NCBI GenBank assembly: GCA_037044905.1
Contig: JBAOKB010000016.1
Coordinates: forward strand, 1 to 62,219
Length of the DNA stretch: 62,219 nucleotides
Reading direction: 5' to 3'
Source of the DNA: Hortaea werneckii
Taxonomy: Eukaryota; Ascomycota; Dothideomycetes; Mycosphaerellales; Teratosphaeriaceae
Part shown: positions 34,140-45,183 of the stretch, piece by piece
Layout of the letters: each line of letters begins with the position of its first letter
Numbering within the stretch: position 1 is the stretch's first letter
Program-made: the position numbers and the translations under genes
Notes under the pieces: generated by a model
The model's database searches: none
What the model was told of the DNA's origin: nothing
The model's input: only the letters and a program-made list of their open reading frames with translations

Positions 34140-35309
34140 ATGGCATCCTACGCAGCCGAACAACTCAAAGACAAAGGCAACCTCGCCTTCCGGAACGGCT
34201 CCTACGCCGAAGCCGAAGACTTCTACACCCAAGCCATCCAGAAGTACTCGCGGAACCCGCTCATCTTCACCAACCGCGCCAACGCCCGCCTGAAGCTACA
34301 ACAATGGGACGGCACCGTGAACGACTGCCTTAAGAGTCTCGAGATCACGGCCGGTGGCCAAAACCACAAAGCCTATTATTTCCTCGCCCAGGCCCAACTC
34401 GCGCTGCATCACCCTCACGAGGCGCTCTCGAGCGCGCTGACCGCTTACGAGCAAGTTCGGGATCCGAAGCCGAATGCGAAGATCGGACCCAAGGATCTCG
34501 AGGTCTTCTCTGCTTTTGTACTGAAGTGTAAGAAGGCCAAGTTCGCGGTCAGGGATCGCGAGCGGTTGAGGCGGCAGGGGGATTTGAGGGCCGAGTTGGA
34601 GGCGTTGCTGGAGGAGCGGAGGCAGAGGGAGGTGGGGCTTGTGGCGGGGTTGTTGGACCGGGGGGAGATTGGGCAGGTGGAGGCTTCGGTATGGGTTTCT
34701 TTCTTTCTTTCTTCTTTGGGCCCCCCTTTCCCAGGCTCGCCTTCTTCTCGCGCTTCTCTCTCAGACCGTCCTCCTCAACTTTTTTTTTTTCTTTTCATCT
34801 GCTATCGTAGAATCGGAAGTTCTCGGAGACAAAAAGATATTGGGAAAAGGAGTCTCCTTTTGGCGTTGTTTTTTTGATTTAATTTCCTATGTCGAAAAAA
34901 GGAAAAAAAATAGGAAAAACATACTCAAATAAAATACCTCCATACTAACCACACCACCCAGGAACGGACCCAAGAAGCCCACGAAACCTTCACCCGCCAA
35001 ACCGCCGACCTCGTCACCGTCTTCGCCTCCGCCGACCCCACCACAGTCGGCACGCACCACCAACCCCGCGAAGTCCCCGACCACTTGGTCGACATGATCA
35101 CCTTCGAACCCATGCACGACCCCGTCATCACCAAGAACGGACACTCGTACGAACGCGCAACGCTGTACGAGCATCTTAAACGCAGTCCGACGGACCCCTT
35201 AACGCGCGATCCTCTGACCATCGACGAGCTGAGGAGCAATTTCGGGCTGAAAGCCGCGTGTGATGAGTTCTGGGAGAGTGGAGCGAGTGAGTGGATTGGG
35301 GATTGGTGA
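34140..35309 (+). CDS. CHIP/STUB1-like TPR and U-box E3 ubiquitin ligase
   Basis: Two exons, 34140-34688 and 34962-35309, flank a 273-nt intron (GTATGG, branch TACTAAC, CCCAG), unusually long for this window. The product is about 298 residues. Residues ~5-115 form three TPR repeats (KDKGNLAFRNGSYAEAEDFYTQAI, NRANARLKLQQWDGTVNDCLKSL, AYYFLAQAQLALHHPHEALSSA), the kind of clamp that binds Hsp70/Hsp90 C termini. A charged helix follows (RERLRRQGDLRAELEALLEERR). The C terminus is a U-box (~218-290: DMITFEPMHDPVITKNGHSYERATLYEHLKR, DPLTRDPLT). CHIP proteins ubiquitinate chaperone-bound misfolded clients. The domain order matches animal STUB1, and the intron sits between the helix and the U-box part. 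Confidence 0.9.
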
Positions 35310-36308
35310 ACTCGCTTCCTTCATTTTTGTCTTTTTCAATACCTTTTATTCCTATCTACTTGGGTGACATTGGTTCTTGAATTCGCATTCTTTGCCTGCG
35401 CTCATTATCTATTTCGTCTGTAGGGAGCCTTTTGACTCCCAATTTGATGCTCTTCAATTTGCGTGCGGCGTTCAAGCGAGCGGGTTTGCGAAATTCAAGG
35501 CATTACCGAATACTATGGCGGGCAGAGTGTTGGTGCAGAAAGCATTTCGAATGGCACCTACTCTGACATCCATTGCCTCGGAGAGGGAATCGAGACCTGG
35601 TCTTTGACTCCCTCCATTCCCTTGGCCCCTGTCCTCCATGAGCATCACTACCTAGCTGAGACCATGTAATAATTGGTAAGTCGCCTCTGATGAGGAGAAG
35701 GGCAAGTACAGCTACAAAGACTTTGCTCTCCTCGATATAGTTACCATTCTTATTGGCTAAAAGAGAGCGTTCAATGTCCAGCCGGCACTCTCGTTTTTTC
35801 TACGAGCCTTTTTACATATGAGAAAGTGCCATCCGGGCGCATTCAGCAAGGTCTCCTGACTACGTCTTTCCTCAAATGCGGCAGAGCAGGGTCGATAAAG
35901 AGGCAAGCGACTGACCTATTGATTGGGACATGGACACAAACGAGAAGTAGAATGCTTGAAGAAACAGGTTTTAGTATTGCACTTCTGGAAAGGCTTAAAC
36001 ACAGTACACATATGAGCTTTTGCATCCTGCTTGTCGCATCGGTGCAAGATTGCCTGACAGAATGTAGCATTGCTTCTGGAATACTGGACGCGATCATATA
36101 TCTTCGAGAAAGAGTCGATAGATATTGCAGGGTGTTGCGTGGCATGTAGGCGAGGTTAAAGTATACGGTAAAGATTGTGTGTTAGCAGCACTGCTCTCCA
36201 CTTGCATCGACCGACTGCAAGGCACAGTGGGGCAGACCGCAACACGATATGAAGAGATGGCAATGAGAACGACTGCAGCTTGGAAATGGATCGCTTTGAT
36301 TCTGACCG
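35310..36308. other. Convergent intergenic region
   Basis: About 1 kb lies between the CHIP-like gene (plus) and SEH1 (minus). Short open frames on both strands lack domains. No repeat or RNA gene was seen. Confidence 0.5.
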
Positions 36309-37454
36309 TCAAGCCATTGGATCTACTTCGGCGGCCTCAAGCCATCTGCCGTCAACGGCCTTCTTCCATATTCTGAGCGCACCGTCATCTCCGGTGGCAG
36401 TCAGCAGGTCAGCCGTCGGGGACCACTGTACTCTCCATGGTGCATTCATAGCCAGCTCCGCGACCAACTTGGACTCTTGCCTGAACGCACCGGGTGAATC
36501 GGCGTTCTCGTCCCTTCTTCCTCTAGCGCCACCTGCAAGACCAGCCCCGATGCCTGATCTAGCTACCCTTGATGGCGGTGACTGCATAGCACGTAAGTCC
36601 TTCTCGGGCTTAGGAGAACCAGTGGGCGTTGGCCGCGCTGGAAATGTCGGCGTATGTATTTCGTAGACACGGAGATATCCATCTTTGTCCGCGGTCGCGA
36701 TCAGGTCAAACCCACGCATGCTGCCATTCGCCCAGCTGACATCCCGCACCAAGCCCTTCGCGCCTTCCAGCGTAGCAGCAACATAGAACTTACGATCTTT
36801 GTCGGTACGAAACACTTTTACAGAATCACCCACTGCTACGGCCAGACTGAGACTTTTACGGTCTAGACCAGCCAGGACGGCGGACGGTGCTGGCAATTTT
36901 TCCTTGTGCCAGCTAAGTCTAAACCCGGTCTCTTCAGTTCGTGGAGGTGTCTTGCATAGATAGTCTGACCAGAGGATCCGCCACGCCAAGAGGCGATCAT
37001 GATCTTCTGGTTCGCAGACCGATAGATAACCGTCGCGGGTAATAACCGCCAGGTACGATTCCGTGCCGATGTTCTTAAATTCTAGACACATGTACGGGAC
37101 ACCCGTGGCAGAGACCTGCTCGAAGATTTTCTTGAACCTTCGGCCGGAATTTGCGGCCTCATTGGCATCTTCCTGCCAGATTCTAAGCAGGCCGTCTTCC
37201 CCGATCGTGCCAAGGTGCTCGCCTACAAAGGGGCCATTCCATCGGACGTCCGTCACTTCCGCGTCGTGGGCGGTCCAGACGTCGGTGACGGTCCACTGGC
37301 CAGTGTTAACATTGCGGTCCCATACTTTGACACGATGGTCCGCCGAGGCGGTGGCCATTCGCGTGCCATAGAAGTTGAAGGATTGGGCCGAAACCAGGTC
37401 ACGGTGGCCATGGGAATAGCGATGAAAACCCTGGCCGTTACGTGAGGTTGTCAT
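36309..37454 (-). CDS. SEH1: Nucleoporin SEH1 (WD40)
   Basis: This single-exon gene encodes 381 residues. It is a six-bladed WD40 beta-propeller: HGHRDLVSAQSFNFYGTRMATASADHRVKVWD, then AHDAEVTDVRWN and LGTIGEDGLLRIWQED, a middle repeat GFDLIATADKDGYLRVYEI and the last blade LAMNAPWRVQWSPTADLLTATGDDGALRIWKK. The order and spacing match Seh1, which serves in the Nup84/Nup107-160 nuclear-pore complex and in the SEA/GATOR2 complex on vacuoles. A low-complexity insertion (PARPTPTGSPKPEKD to GGARGRRDEN) lies in a loop before the last blade. Start 37454 (MTTSRNG) is preferred over an ATG 75 bases upstream because the 25 additional residues lack family character. Confidence 0.9.
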   Translation of the reverse strand: MTTSRNGQGFHRYSHGHRDLVSAQSFNFYGTRMATASADHRVKVWDRNVNTGQWTVTDVWTAHDAEVTDVRWNGPFVGEHLGTIGEDGLLRIWQEDANEAANSGRRFKKIFEQVSATGVPYMCLEFKNIGTESYLAVITRDGYLSVCEPEDHDRLLAWRILWSDYLCKTPPRTEETGFRLSWHKEKLPAPSAVLAGLDRKSLSLAVAVGDSVKVFRTDKDRKFYVAATLEGAKGLVRDVSWANGSMRGFDLIATADKDGYLRVYEIHTPTFPARPTPTGSPKPEKDLRAMQSPPSRVARSGIGAGLAGGARGRRDENADSPGAFRQESKLVAELAMNAPWRVQWSPTADLLTATGDDGALRIWKKAVDGRWLEAAEVDPMA

Positions 37455-37927
37455 CTCGTGATGTCTGACGCTCGCGGTCTCATGGCGATGCACTTTCCAG
37501 GGCAATTCCCAACAGGGTCCTCTTAACACCTCTCAGGGCTGCGAGGGTTTTCCGGTGGCGCTGCCGCCGCCGCCGTCGCTGTCGCCGAGATCTGGACTGT
37601 TCCCGCTCCGGATGTCTGTGTCGCGAACTGTTGACTCGAGCGAAGTGGACTCCGTGGAGGTGAGAGGGTCAGAGGGTCCCGTGACCCTCAATGGTGAAGC
37701 GCCCGCCAAGTCGACGGTCCACACGCCTTGCTGACCGGCGGCTTCGGCTGCGGCAGTGGCTGAAACCTTAGCGCGGCACTGAACCCCTAGTCGCGCATCA
37801 CCAACACAAATCATTGTTGCCAGCTGGCGTGAATGCCGCCCAAAACCATGTGCCTCTGAAATCATTAGACAATCGATAATTCCTCCCGGCATGCGGCATT
37901 CAAGGGCGGCAAGTGCGTAACACAGGA
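37455..37927. promoter_or_regulatory. Shared divergent promoter of SEH1 and ALG7
   Basis: The start codons of SEH1 (minus) and ALG7 (plus) are 473 bp apart with no gene between, so both promoters must lie here. The region is GC-rich with a short GCC/GCT repetitive block at 37557-37580. No specific binding site could be identified with confidence. Confidence 0.6.
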
Positions 37928-39417
37928 ATGCAGCAACTGAGCGCGACGGAGGCGTACTCGCTGAGCGTGCTGTCCGCGGCGTGTTTGGCAGTGCTGGTCA
38001 ACGCTTGGAAGAGCGATGGCGAGCCTTTGTTTGCCTCCTTGGCTATCAGTGGTATTGGCTTTGCGTTCACCTATGGCTTGATACGATGGACAGGCCATGT
38101 CTTTATCAGACGAGGCTACAAAGGCAAGGACTTGTCAAAGAAGAACCCCATTGAACTGTGAGCGTAGATCGTCCTACACAGTGAGCTTTGGTGCTGACAG
38201 GTATCATCAAAGTCCCGAATCGATAGGCTTGATATGTGCACTCGTCTATTTACTGGCTATTGTCAATTTCCTGCCGTTCGCTTTCAAGCGTGATATCGTC
38301 GAGGTTACGAATGGAGCTGGCAAAACCGACAAGGTGCTGGAAGCACAGCATATCGAAACTGGCCGTTTCTTGCATCGTTTCCCATTGGAAAAGGTACGTG
38401 TCCCGTGGCCACCCATGCGAAAGCGAGCAAACGCTGACTTGACGGAAGCTCGCATCTTATGGCTTCGCCTACGGTACCCTTGCCTCAATGACAATCCTGG
38501 GCATATTGGATGACTCTTTCGATATGCGATGGCGACACAAGTTCTTCATCCCAGCATTCGCCGCCCTCCCCATGCTCGCGCTGTACTTCGTTGACTTCGG
38601 CGTCACGCATGTTGTCGTGCCGCTGCCACTACGACCATATGTGGGCGAGCTGGTAGACCTCGGTGGCTTCTACTATCTCTACATGGCGGCCATATCGATC
38701 TTCTGCCCCAATTGCATCAACATCCTAGCCGGCGTCAACGGCATTGAAGTGGGCCAGTCCATTGTGATTGCTCTCCTGATTGCGTTGAACGATATGCTCT
38801 ATCTGCTTCCGTCAGTGCAGCCTCATCCAGCAGCCAACTCGCACCTCTTCAGCATCTACCTGCTGCTGCCATTCATTGGAGTATCGCTTGCGCTGCTGAA
38901 GCACAACTGGTTTCCCGCCAAGGTCTTTGTTGGGGACACCTATTGCTACTTTGCCGGGATGGTGTTTGCAGTGGTGGGTATCCTTGGACACTTCAGCAAA
39001 ACTCTGTTGTTGCTTTTCATCCCGCAGATATTTAACTTCTGCTACTCGGCGCCGCAATTATTCGCCATAGTGCCGTGTCCACGGCACCGGATGCCTCGCT
39101 TCAATGCTAGAAGCGGACTACTGGAGGCATCTGTCGCAACTTTCAGCGAAGAAAAGCCTCTTCGGCCAGTTATTGGCCAGGTGCTGAAGTTCCTGCATAA
39201 GATCAAGCTGATGCGGGTACAGCAGGACGACAACGGCCGTGTCACCGAGGTGAGCAATTTCACGCTTCTGAACCTTTGGCTGGTCTGGCGCGGTCCACTG
39301 CGAGAAGACAGACTGGCCGTGGAAATACTGGCGCTGCAGTCAGCGGTTGGTCTGCTTGGCTTGTGGGTCAGACACCGGATGGCGCTCTGGCTCTTCACGG
39401 CCGACAATAGATTCTGA
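37928..39417 (+). CDS. ALG7: UDP-GlcNAc:dolichyl-phosphate GlcNAc-1-phosphotransferase
   Basis: Three exons are proposed: 37928-38157, 38201-38393 and 38449-39417. Introns 38158-38200 (GTGAGC...ACAG, only 43 nt) and 38394-38448 (GTACGT...GAAG) restore a 463-residue frame. The protein is a polytopic ER membrane enzyme catalysing the first step of N-glycan precursor synthesis, the target of tunicamycin. Visible motifs: KKNPIELYHQSPESIGLICALVYLL, the DD pair in LGILDDSFDMRWRHK, FCPNCINILAGVNGIEVGQS, and FVGDTYCYFAGMVFAVVGILGHFSKT, typical of the PNPT family. At least eight hydrophobic segments are evident. Both splice junctions fall inside conserved blocks, which supports the model. It is divergently paired with SEH1. 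Confidence 0.93.
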
Positions 39418-40264
39418 GTTTAGAGTTTGGCCTTGCTTCCTCCGACCTAGATAGACTTTCGTACCTGCAGCAGCCTCATGGGATGCAAGGTGACACCCTA
39501 TTATGCACCTGGCTCCAGCCTGAGCAACGGTCCAGGTACCGCGTGCTGGTGAGCGCACGCCATTCGCGCGGCATTCCCAAGCAGCCCGGCAGCCTCATAC
39601 ATTGCCAACCGTTACCCACCTGTTAATTATTCGCGTAATATGCAAAGATTGACGCTAACGGTTTCGCATTAATGCCAAGCGGGAATCTGCGAAGTGATGT
39701 GCAACCGGCCAGGCGCCGTTTGCTTGACGGCCCGAGCCTGCATTAATCGCTTCGACTCCTGACTACTGTTGCTAGAGACAGGCATCAGGCCTGAACCCGT
39801 TGGTTGCAATCTCAGCGCCTCCTCGACTCCCGCGTAATTTGGGGGATCCGGCATGGCAGGAAACGTTGGTGGGGCCGGTGAAATGGGCCAGCGGGAATGA
39901 TGATTCTGGCGACCTCGTTGGCGCCGACTCCTGGGGGAAGCCGTTATCTCGTGCTGAACGGTGCCCAAGCGCCTCTTATATATCGAGCGTTCTTCTATCG
40001 ACCGTTTTTTTTCCTTGTGTCCCTACCACCCATTGCAATCCGCATACACCACAACACCTCTGCGAGGTTCTGGCCTGGTTGCCTGCCACACTCCTTCACC
40101 ACCACCAGTCGTTCATTTTGCTCGCTCGAGCAGTCCATTCCTTCATAACAAAACAATTGCCATTCTTTTCACCCTTCGATCGTTTATCTGCGCCCGCGGC
40201 AGCGTCTTTCAGAAACAACAACCACAGTAACCCGCCCACCGGATCACCACGCGAACACTTGACC
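39418..40264. other. Intergenic and long leader of the GH71 gene
   Basis: About 850 bp. The last ~460 bases happen to be open in the frame of the GH71 gene, but the signal peptide begins at the ATG at 40265 and the upstream translation lacks family character, so this is taken as a 5' leader. Pyrimidine-rich stretches near 40000-40160 fit a fungal promoter. Confidence 0.5.
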
Positions 40265-41733
40265 ATGCGTTCCTTCTCTGTCGTCGCGGCTGCGTCCGCC
40301 ATGCTGCAAGCAGCACACGCCACAGATGTCTTCGCTCACTTCATGGTCCAAAACGCTTACGCCTACGATGTCGATCAATGGAAGAAGGACATGTCCTCAG
40401 CCCAGCAGATGGGCATTGACGGCTTTGCCATGAACTGGGTCCCGCCGGAGTGCCAGTCCGGCTTGAGCTGGGTGCCCGACCGTATCGACGACGCCTTCAC
40501 TGCCGCCGAGCAGATGGGTTTCAAGCTCATGCACTCTTTCGATATGAGCTACAGCGAGTGCTACATCTACTGGAACCAAACGTACATGGCCGACGCTATC
40601 TCCAAATACTCTGGCAGCTCTGCTGCATACAGATGGAACAGCAACATGCTCGTCTCTACCTACGGTGGCGACCAGGTGGACCAATACGGCAACGAGTTCT
40701 TCCAGGGCCTCAAGGACAATATGAAGGGCTACAACCCTATCAGCCTCGCTCCCGCTCTCACTACCTACTCCCTCGGCGCCTGGGACAACCCGGAGAGCTC
40801 TGCTTCGAAGCTTATGTCCGATTACCCCTCCATTGACGGCTACCTTAACTGGCAAGCCTGGCCGCTCGACTCTGACATGAACATGACCACCACCTCCGAT
40901 GAGGCATTCAAGTCGGCGCTGAAGAGCAATGGCAAGTCTGGCCCGTACATCATGGGTAAGTTCTACTATGCATCCAGGTTGAGATGGGGACAATGCAACT
41001 AACACACATCGCAGCCGTGTCGCCCTGGCAATACAAGGATCTCAACAATGGCAACCCGCTTGACGCCTGGGTCGCCTACAGTGACATGCTCCTTGCCAAG
41101 CGCTTCGAATCTCTCACTGGTGACAACGCCTTCCAGCCAGACATCATTGAGCTCCTGACATGGAACGACTTCTGCGAGTCTCACTACCTCCGTGACTTGC
41201 CCGACCAGCACGACACTTCCGCCAAGGATTACGTTGAGCTGGGCGACATGGGCGCCTACGTTTGGGGCCAGAACCACGCCCCGTGGCGCATCATCGCCAA
41301 GTACTACATCCACTGGATGAAGTTCGGCGCGCCGCCAGCAATCACCATGGACCAGGTCATCTTCTGGCACCGCATCCACCCGAAGGGCTCCATCTGCAGC
41401 GGCGGCTCATCTACCGGTATCCGCAACAACAACTACCCTGACGACGCTGTCTTCGCTTGGGCATTGGTCAAGGACCAGTCGACCATCTCCATGTCTATCG
41501 GCAGCAACCAATACTGGACCTTCGACGCCGACGGCAGCGGACCGGCAATGGGCATGGTTCCCTTCCCGTCCGACATCTCCTTCGATGGCGTCAAGCCCGA
41601 AGTCTCCATCATGCGCAACGGCCAGACGATCGAGCACGCCCAGAGTGCCCAGGCCGTCTCAAGTTACTGCTCATACGAGAACTTCAACCCGGTGGTCAAC
41701 CTCGTTGGCCAAGGCATCAACGATGGCTTGTGA
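40265..41733 (+). CDS. Secreted GH71 alpha-1,3-glucanase (mutanase)
   Basis: Two exons, 40265-40955 and 41015-41733, flank intron 40956-41014 (GTAAGT, branch AACTAAC, GCAG), giving about 469 residues. A signal peptide (MRSFSVVAAASAMLQAAHA) is followed directly by TDVFAHFMVQNAYAYDVDQW, the standard GH71 start. Further blocks are GIDGFAMNW, FKLMHSFDMSY, YLNWQAWPLD and, after the splice, AVSPWQYKDLNNGN and LLTWNDFCESHYL, which contains catalytic-region acids. GH71 enzymes hydrolyse alpha-1,3-glucan of fungal cell walls in remodelling, cell separation or attack on other fungi. No carbohydrate-binding module is appended, so it resembles the shorter mutanases. Confidence 0.92.
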
Positions 41734-43468
41734 TTCTGAGACGCTTCGAAGAAACCCCCCTTTTTTGCCCTTCTTGATACCCACTTTTTGAACTTGATCC
41801 TTCTCATGTTCGATTATTTTGATGCATTAGCCGGCGGCTTTGAAGACTTTTTTTTAAGACTTTTATGATGGATAACGAAGTGGTCATGGCATTTCTAAGG
41901 ATACAACTAGATGAGCACGGGCGGACTGCCAACAGATCAACTTTTATTTGCTGCTCTGTCACATCTTCTTGATTGCTAGGACTCCATCTTACTTTTTTCC
42001 ATCCAAAACTTCTTCCGGGCCTATATCATTCCATCGACACTCGCATGTTGACCTCGCGACAACAAGTCCCCACTGCGTCTGCTCCATGATGCCGTCCGTC
42101 GCTGTGATGACGCAGACTGACTTGCTATTGACCGAAGGTTGCCCTCCGTAGATTATCATGAGTGGCTCCTCGATGTGAACATCAGCTTCGAAATGATGCC
42201 AGTAGTCAGTTCTAAGCGGAGCGATAACTCCATTCGGAAGTCGACAAGCAGTGAGATAGCATTTCTGACTTGTTGCCCGTGACGCAGGGCTCTATACCGA
42301 CCGTTACGACCACGCGATTTCCCGCCAATCGCTTTGATAAGACCCACCTGATCTCGAGTGGTTCGATATGCCGCCAATTTCTTTTCTCTGGTACTGTCTT
42401 ATAGTTCCCCAGGTGAATACCGTCCGACCAGATCTTGGATACCAACGGCTGCCGAACCTTCTTTTGGTACGATGATCGAAAGCCCGAAAGCCGGAAAGTG
42501 ATGCAGAAGACAAGGTGGCAGAAGGATAATCGCAGCTGATGAAGCTCACGGGACGCTGCTCTACCGCACTCTGGATACTATTTTGCATCTCAAGCGGAGC
42601 GTTGGCTCGACTTATGCTATACATCCCCAGTTCTGCGCAGTCAGATAGCAACGAGAGGATCCCCACGTGCGAGCGAGCGCTCAACTGCTGGAGAACGTAT
42701 GGCACACGTCATACCGTTGGACTTCATGCGGGCCTACAGCCTATGAGGAATGTCGTCGGGTCGGTCAGAAGTACATTTGATTTTCCTTTGGGTATGCAAA
42801 CATGCGGCTTCCCCGAGGGTATCTGGACATGGGACAATAAGTGAGAGGCGGGGGCCGCCATGGTGGTGAGCGGCCATGCTGGCACGGCGTCTTGCGGGCC
42901 ATTTGAACGCTCGCGATGGCGTCGGTATCGAATCTGTTGTGAGTTTCCGGCATCTTCTCCTACAAGATCGTTGACAACCAGCCTCGTCTCGCTCATAGGT
43001 AGTTCAGATGCGCGAGGGCATCAAGTTTGCCTGGCGAGGCTGACATTGCAGTACAGGGATGTCGATAGAAGAGTTTCTTGTGCCAACGCGTCGCTGTCAG
43101 AACTATCTATGATGCGATGGTACATTCGTAGAACAACAATGATGAAATACGTTCGGAAGTGTTGCCAGAGTGGTTGGCCGTAAGACACTCCTCAATGTGA
43201 AGTGGATAGAGTTGCCCGCCGGCAAGCTTGCTACCTTACCCGGAAACATCTCCACATGAGGTGTGCCACCGGGCCGGTGTCCTCGCCACTACCTACCTCA
43301 TGCGATTGGAATAGGGCGCGCGATGCAATCTTCTGATTGTCCTTAAATATATCCTTCCATCTGTTCACCTCCTAACACTTATTTTCCAGAGTATCACATC
43401 ATCATTTTGACTTCGGCAGGCCACTATCTTTAGGACAGCAACCTTCACAGTACTCTCAACTGAAAACC
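41734..43468. other. Long intergenic region
   Basis: About 1.7 kb has only short domain-free open frames on both strands. The final ~100 bases are pyrimidine-rich and A-rich just before the next start codon, as expected of a promoter. No repeat or RNA gene was seen. Confidence 0.5.
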
Positions 43469-44386
43469 ATGGCACCATCCGCAGTCACCGAGGCGGAAAC
43501 CGTTCCAGTCCCCATGAACGGACCGGTGCATGTCAAGAAACCAGAAAATGCGACCAAAGACGAAACGGAAAAGAAGACAGCTCTCGAGCTCATCTCTCAA
43601 GGCGCCACCCTCCCCGGCATCCCCAAACATCCCACTTTCACCGCCCACCGGACCTGGATGCTCGAGCACATGGCGTTAGCCTTCCGCGTCTTCGCTCGGA
43701 AAGGCTACACCGAGGGCATGTCCGGCCACATCTCCGTCCGCGATCCGGAGAACCCTCATACCTTCTGGACGAATCCGCTAGGCAAGCACTTTGGCATGCT
43801 GAAGGCTAGCGATATGATACTTGTCGACTACGACGGGAAGGCGATCGGGGGCAATATGTCGAGGCCGGCGAACGCGGCGGGGTTTCTGATTCATAGTGCG
43901 GTGCACAAGGCCCGACCGGATGTGATTGCAGCGGCGCACACGCATAGTCCCTTTGGCAAGGCATGGAGTGCTTTTGCTAGGCCGCTGGAGATGCTTAATC
44001 AGGATGTGACTTATTTCTATGGAGACGCGCAGGCGGTCTATGGAGAATTTGGTGGTGTCGTATTCAAGGAGGAGGAAGGCCGTCGGTTAGCCGCTGCGCT
44101 TGGAGAGAAGGGCAAAGGTATGATTCTACGGAACCATGGGCTTCTCACGGTCGGCGAGACAGTGGACGAAGCTGCGTATCTATTCACACTTATGGAGCGA
44201 AGCTGCGAAGTCCAGCTTGCAGTGGAAGCTGCGGCTGCGAATGGGGTGCCCAAGGTATACGTGCCAGAAGAAGCGGCAAAATTCACGTTTGAAAGCGCAA
44301 GCGATCCGGAAGCACTTTACTGTGAATTCCAGCCGGATCTTGAATACGAGGAAGAGAGCTGCGGCGGTGCGCACAAGGGATGGTAG
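43469..44386 (+). CDS. Class II aldolase/adducin-domain protein
   Basis: This single-exon gene encodes 305 residues. After a ~40-residue flexible start, the aldolase_II fold covers ~65-280. It has HMALAFRVFARKGYTEGMSGHISVRDP, then the metal-binding pair in AAAHTHSPFGKAW, a third His in MILRNHGLLTVGET, and DEAAYLFTLMERSCEVQLA near the end. Bacterial relatives cleave fuculose-phosphate or ribulose-phosphate using zinc; in fungi such proteins are common but mostly uncharacterised. The zinc-ligand histidines are kept, so an enzyme is likelier than an adducin-like structural protein. No sugar-catabolic neighbours help define the substrate. Confidence 0.88.
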   Translation: MAPSAVTEAETVPVPMNGPVHVKKPENATKDETEKKTALELISQGATLPGIPKHPTFTAHRTWMLEHMALAFRVFARKGYTEGMSGHISVRDPENPHTFWTNPLGKHFGMLKASDMILVDYDGKAIGGNMSRPANAAGFLIHSAVHKARPDVIAAAHTHSPFGKAWSAFARPLEMLNQDVTYFYGDAQAVYGEFGGVVFKEEEGRRLAAALGEKGKGMILRNHGLLTVGETVDEAAYLFTLMERSCEVQLAVEAAAANGVPKVYVPEEAAKFTFESASDPEALYCEFQPDLEYEEESCGGAHKGW

Positions 44387-45183
44387 AAGCAGGCGCTGAG
44401 ACTTGCATAATGGCGTAACGACGAATATATACGAGATGTCTCTGAGCTTTTGAAAGCCTCCTTGGGATGGAGCTTTATCACCGCCACCCGTGAGCAGAGA
44501 CCCATACTTTCCTTCTTCATCCATACCTAGCTGCCCATCCATCTCTTTCTCTGAAGGCCCAATAGCAATCTTTCGTTCGCAATCATCATCACATGCTTGC
44601 AGATACTAGATTTGATGAGAATGCAGTCTACTCAGCAAGCCCTTCGCTCCTTCCCTTCCAACGACCGGTGAAGCAGTGCAGCAACTAGCCCCCACTCAGT
44701 GAAACGCTGTCACACATTCGTCGTTTGCCTCACTGTTCACGCTCCTCCCAAGCTCGAATCCTGCATTGTTATGTCTCTGGAAGGCAAGCAACAAATGATC
44801 TTGAAGCGCCTTGTAGGTTCATCAGGCACTTCAACGCCAAAGTCAGTGTTCCACCAACAGCGAAGGAAAGAGAGAGCTGACTGCCGCTCTCGTTAAGCCT
44901 GAACCAAGTGATCATAGTCCTGCAAACGAAGGTCGTAAAGAATGACGTGGGTGCGCCTGCCTTTTTGAAGCAAAGCGGAACATCTGAAACAGGCCTACCT
45001 CACTTTGACATAATCCCTCACTTCGCCAAAGCATGTGAAGGTCGACTAGGAAACGGCGCGGCTGCCTAAAGTGAAACTCATCACTTCCACAAATCCGCCA
45101 GAAGACTCGACTGATTCAAGCTCGCTCATAGCGTCCTTCGCATCAACACTGAGTCGTCCTCCTGCGCGCAACAATTCGCCAGC
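44387..45183. other. Intergenic
   Basis: This is the 3' side of the aldolase-like gene and the promoter of the helicase gene. No gene was recognised. A different-frame open stretch at 45071-45331 overlaps the helicase start and shows no domain. Confidence 0.5.

Noticed and set aside
40397..41379. Long open frames antisense to the GH71 gene
   Set aside because: Val/Glu/His-rich composition typical of shadows of C-biased codons.
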